Part shown: positions 61,657-64,000 of the stretch, in pieces
Numbering within the stretch: the first letter of the stretch is position 1
Layout of the letters: every line of letters begins with the position of its first letter
Assembly: GCF_025643595.1 (NCBI RefSeq)
Contig: NZ_CP102826.1
Location: 4,340,001 to 4,404,000, forward strand
Source: Saccharopolyspora rosea
Lineage (GTDB): Bacteria > Actinomycetota > Actinomycetes > Mycobacteriales > Pseudonocardiaceae
Direction: 5' to 3'
DNA length: 64,000 bases
Position numbers and translations under genes: made by a program
The notes under the pieces: model-generated
Database searches by the model: none
Told to the model about the DNA's origin: nothing
What the model saw: the letters and a program-made list of their open reading frames with translations, nothing else

Positions 61657-62921
61657 CCGGCGGGACGACCGTCGCCGGGCTGGGGGCGCGGCTGCGCGCG
61701 GGCATCGACACGGCCGTCGCGGTGGTCGGGCGGGCGCTGGCCGCCGCCGAGGCCACCGGCACCGGCGCGTTCGTGCAGGTCCGCGCCGAACGAGCGCTGG
61801 CCGAGGCCGAGGTCGCCGACCGGGAACTGGCCGCCGGGCTCGACCGGGGCCCGCTGCACGGCATCCCGTTCGCGGTCAAGGACAACATCGACGTCGCCGG
61901 GTGCTGGACCCGCTGCGGCACGCCGGGCCTGGGCCACCACCTCGCCGAGCGGGACGCCGCCGTGGTCGCCCGGCTGCGCGCCGCCGGGGCGGTGGTCGTC
62001 GGCAAGACCCGCACCCACGAGCTCGCGTGGGGCATGCTGACCCCGGGCTGCCGCAATCCGCGCGACCTCGGCCGCATCGCGGGCGGTTCCAGCGGCGGAT
62101 CGGCGGCCGCCGTCGGCGACGGCGTGGTACCGCTGGCCCTGGGCACCGACACCGCGGGGTCGGTGCGCAACCCGGCCGCGCTGTGCGGGGTCGTCGGCGT
62201 CAAACCGGGCGTCGGCGAGACCCCGATGACCGGCATCGCACCGCTGGCGCCGACCCAGGACACCGCCGGTGTGCTCGGCACCGGCCCCGCCGACTGCGCG
62301 GCGGCGCTGCTGGCGCTCGGGGTCCCGATGCACCGCGCGGACGTCCGGCGGGTCGGGATCGTCGCCGACGGCTGGGCCGGGCGGGTGGAACCGGAGGTCG
62401 GCGCCGCGGTCGCCGACGCGGCGGCCCGGCTGCGCGCGCTCGGCGTCGAGGTGGTCGACGTCGGGATGCCCCACTCCTCGCTCGCGCCCGCCGCCTCGTT
62501 CGTGATCATGCTCGCCGAGTCCGCCCGCCGGTGGTTCCCCGCCGACGGCGTCGGCCCGGAGATCCGCGCGCGGCTGCTGCTGGGCGCGAACCTCCGCGAC
62601 GCCGACTACCGGCGGGCGCTCGCGGTCCGCGAGGCGATCCGCGCCGGGCTGGATGCCGCGCTCGCCGACGTCGACGCCCTGCTGCTGGCGACCACCCCGG
62701 TCACCGCCGCGCCGGTGGGTGCGCAGGTCGTGGACTGCGCCGGGCGTTCGGTGCCGGTGGAGACCGCGGGCACCGCGCTCACCGCCCTGGCCTCGGTGTC
62801 CGGGCTGCCCGCCGTGTCGGTGCCCGGCACGGCCACCGGGCTGCCGGTCGGGGTGCAGTTCCTCGCCGCCGCGACCGGCACCGCGCTGCGGTGCGCCGAA
62901 CTCGTCGGGACCGCCCGGTGA
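61653..62921 (+). CDS. amidase-signature-family hydrolase
   Basis: 422 residues from a GTG overlapping the ligase stop by four bases. The Ser-cisSer-Lys triad is visible: Lys76 in GIPFAVKDNID, cis-Ser in AGGSSGGSAAAV (~146) and nucleophile Ser170 in GTDTAGSVRNPA. The enzyme cleaves an amide to acid and ammonia. Its coupling to a CoA ligase and position beside the hydroxylase cluster hint at a nitrogen-containing substrate for the whole pathway. Confidence 0.9.
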   Translation: MTGGTTVAGLGARLRAGIDTAVAVVGRALAAAEATGTGAFVQVRAERALAEAEVADRELAAGLDRGPLHGIPFAVKDNIDVAGCWTRCGTPGLGHHLAERDAAVVARLRAAGAVVVGKTRTHELAWGMLTPGCRNPRDLGRIAGGSSGGSAAAVGDGVVPLALGTDTAGSVRNPAALCGVVGVKPGVGETPMTGIAPLAPTQDTAGVLGTGPADCAAALLALGVPMHRADVRRVGIVADGWAGRVEPEVGAAVADAAARLRALGVEVVDVGMPHSSLAPAASFVIMLAESARRWFPADGVGPEIRARLLLGANLRDADYRRALAVREAIRAGLDAALADVDALLLATTPVTAAPVGAQVVDCAGRSVPVETAGTALTALASVSGLPAVSVPGTATGLPVGVQFLAAATGTALRCAELVGTAR

Positions 62922-62944
62922 CCCGCCCGCCCCCGGCTAGGATC

Positions 62945-63025
62945 GGCTCCCCGAGCGACCCGGCCGCTCTTCTCCTTCGGGCGAGTACGCGAGCGACTCG
63001 CACCGCCACGCACACCGACCCCGGA
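62945..63025. repeat. degenerate fragment of the modular repeat element
   Basis: The stretch GCTCTTCTCCTTCGGGCGAG, then TACGCGAGCGACTCGCACCG, follows the order and spacing of GCTTTCTCTTTCGGTGAG and CTTGCACCGCCGCG in the complete copies. It lies between the amidase stop and the GntR start. Terminal repeats are not recognisable. Confidence 0.4.
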
Positions 63026-63038
63026 GAGGCACCGCCTG

Positions 63039-63674
63039 ATGCAGCCGCTGTACACCAGTAAGACCGAGCTGGTCACCAGCATGCTCCGCGAGCTGATCGT
63101 GACCGGGGAGCTGGAGCCGGGGGCGTCGCTGCGCCAGCGCGACCTGGCCGCCCGGCTGGGCGTGAGCCCCACCCCGGTGCGCGAGGCGCTGCGCCGCCTG
63201 GAGTCCGAGGGGCTGGTCAGCACCGACCAGCACCGCAGCGCCACGGTCGCGGAGTCCTGGCTGGACGCCACCGAGGAGAACTACCTCATCCGCGCCGCCC
63301 TGGAGTCGCTGGCCGCCAAGCTCGCCGCGCGGCGGATCGACGAGGACCAGCTGTCGGCCATCACCGCGATCAACGAGCGGATCCTCGCGTTGGAGGAGGG
63401 CGACCGCTCCTACGGCGCGCTCAACCGCGAGTTCCACTTCGCGATCTACCAGGCGGCGGGCAGCCCGGTCCTGCTGTCGCTGATGCGGATGCTGTGGCAG
63501 GCCATGCCGGACGGTCCCAAGGTCGCCCGCAGCCACCGGGAATCGGCTGCCGAGCACGCGGCGATCATCGCGGCGCTGCGCGACCGCGACAGCACGCGCG
63601 CCGGACAGCTGACCTACACCCACATCGTCGGCAGCGAACACCTCGACGACGAACGGCGGCGGGAAGGCGGCTGA
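63039..63674 (+). CDS. GntR-family regulator, FCD subfamily
   Basis: 211 residues, ATG with CCGGAGAGGC upstream. Winged helix ~1-70 (LRQRDLAARLGVSPTPVREA) and FCD ligand domain with the metal-site pattern NREFHFAIYQA, then SRSHRESAAEHAAIIAAL. Third gene of the ligase-amidase strand and probably the regulator of both divergent operons through 59974-59992. Its stop codon lies in CTGAG, the left flank of a modular repeat element. Confidence 0.9.
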   Translation: MQPLYTSKTELVTSMLRELIVTGELEPGASLRQRDLAARLGVSPTPVREALRRLESEGLVSTDQHRSATVAESWLDATEENYLIRAALESLAAKLAARRIDEDQLSAITAINERILALEEGDRSYGALNREFHFAIYQAAGSPVLLSLMRMLWQAMPDGPKVARSHRESAAEHAAIIAALRDRDSTRAGQLTYTHIVGSEHLDDERRREGG

Positions 63675-63677
63675 GTA

Positions 63678-63840
63678 CCTGTCTTCGAACCTGCTCCCGG
63701 AACCCGCGTGGCAAGCGGCGCCAGCCGCTTTCTCTTTCGGTGAGCGCTCTCGCCACTTGCACCGCCGCGGGTTCTCAGCGGTCGGCTCGCGAGGACAGCC
63801 CCGACGCTGTGTATTGGGCCAAAACGAGTTCGAAGACAGG
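63678..63840. mobile_element. complete modular repeat element with perfect 13-bp inverted ends
   Basis: Left end CCTGTCTTCGAAC (63678-63690) and right end GTTCGAAGACAGG (63828-63840) are perfect inverted repeats. CTGAG flanks both ends (63671-63675 and 63843-63847), two bases away; the left copy contains the GntR stop codon. Inside are the hairpin AAGCGGC-gcca-GCCGCTT (63713-63730) with tail TTTCTCTTT, the CTTGCACCGCCGCGGG module and a GCGAGGACAGCCCCGACGC module shared with the 44.9 kb copy. No reading frame for a transposase; it would have to be mobilised in trans. Confidence 0.85.
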
Positions 63841-63892
63841 CTCTGAGCTTCGAACCGGTCCCGCCGCGACGAACCCGGGAGCGGCTCCGAGG

Positions 63893-64000
63893 TCAGTCCG
63901 CCAGGGCGGCGAGCACGGCGGCGGCGACCGCGGCCCGTTCCAGCGCTCCGGACACGGTGGCGTGTTCGGTCCGGGCGTGCGCGCCGCCGCCGACGGCGCC
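63893..64000 (-). CDS. M20-family peptidase/hydrolase, C-terminal end only
   Basis: The minus strand reads GAVGGGAHARTEHATVSGAL then ERAAVAAAVLAALAD and a stop at 63893. GGGAHARTEHATV is the C-terminal signature of M20 metallopeptidases (the His follows the dimerisation-to-catalytic domain return), usually ~400-450 residues. Only 35 residues are inside the window; the rest lies to the right. Confidence 0.7.
   Translation of the reverse strand, partial: GAVGGGAHARTEHATVSGALERAAVAAAVLAALAD

Noticed and set aside
63678..63840. Integron attC site
   Set aside because: Position after a stop codon is similar, but the RYYYAAC/GTTRRRY core sites and cassette structure are absent and no integrase is present.
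1..64000. tRNA, rRNA or riboswitch genes
   Set aside because: Intergenic gaps are short and none shows a cloverleaf, rRNA core sequence or known riboswitch core that I can recognise.

Overview
The window looks like a chromosomal segment of a high-GC actinomycete. Class I acyl-CoA synthetases, an F420-type LLM oxidoreductase, DUF222-HNH and FUSC proteins, IclR/TetR/MarR/GntR regulators and frequent GTG starts all fit the Pseudonocardiaceae, perhaps a Saccharopolyspora relative; the genus is inferred from gene content only. No rRNA, tRNA, CRISPR array, phage or classical transposase gene was seen.

Layout. 0-9.4 kb: a GntR regulator cut by the window edge, a decayed flavin monooxygenase remnant, a dimethylarginine-hydrolase-like enzyme, a small secreted Gly/aromatic protein, a two-PAS diguanylate cyclase, then a peptide-use block on the minus strand (IclR regulator, OPT transporter, M29-like metalloenzyme, S33 peptidase) and a TetR regulator. 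9.4-22.2 kb: acyl-CoA catabolism with AtuA-like protein, four acyl-CoA/AMP ligases or partners, SMP-30 lactonase, LLM oxidoreductase, PaaI thioesterase and several crotonases. One crotonase is broken by a small inversion. 22.2-31 kb: secreted lytic transglycosylase, flavin amine oxidase, and glutamate synthase gltB-gltD. 31-38.4 kb: GT87 membrane glycosyltransferase, MarR with FUSC exporter, DUF222-HNH protein, HsaA/acyl-CoA-dehydrogenase-like flavoenzyme and IclR. 38.4-45.5 kb: a damaged acyl-CoA ligase joined by a deletion to a single-chain acyl-CoA carboxylase, cupin, phosphopantetheinyl transferase, quinone reductase with its MarR, and two more gene remnants. 45.5-63.7 kb: a catabolic block with SDRs, hydroxyacyl-CoA dehydrogenase, MFS transporter, alpha/beta hydrolase, crotonase, CoxG and a molybdenum hydroxylase with two catalytic large subunits but one FAD and one Fe-S subunit, facing a divergent AMP ligase, amidase and GntR regulator. 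An M20 peptidase runs off the right edge.

The most unusual feature is a family of short modular repeat elements (about 160-400 bp). The best copy (63678-63840) has perfect 13-bp terminal inverted repeats and is bracketed by a CTGAG repeat that contains a stop codon; another copy (50539-50749) is bracketed by CTCAG, again at a stop codon. They carry a hairpin with a T-rich tail resembling an intrinsic terminator. A G-rich 51-52-bp module of the family also occurs as a tandem array at 18047-18254 and, in frame, inside the cytoplasmic loop of the MFS transporter. Several gene remnants lie close to these elements.

The molybdenum-hydroxylase region plus ligase, amidase, hydrolase, crotonase, dehydrogenases and transporter reads as one pathway for an unidentified, possibly N-containing ring or carboxylate substrate, probably governed by the GntR protein at its right end. 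That pathway assignment is inference.
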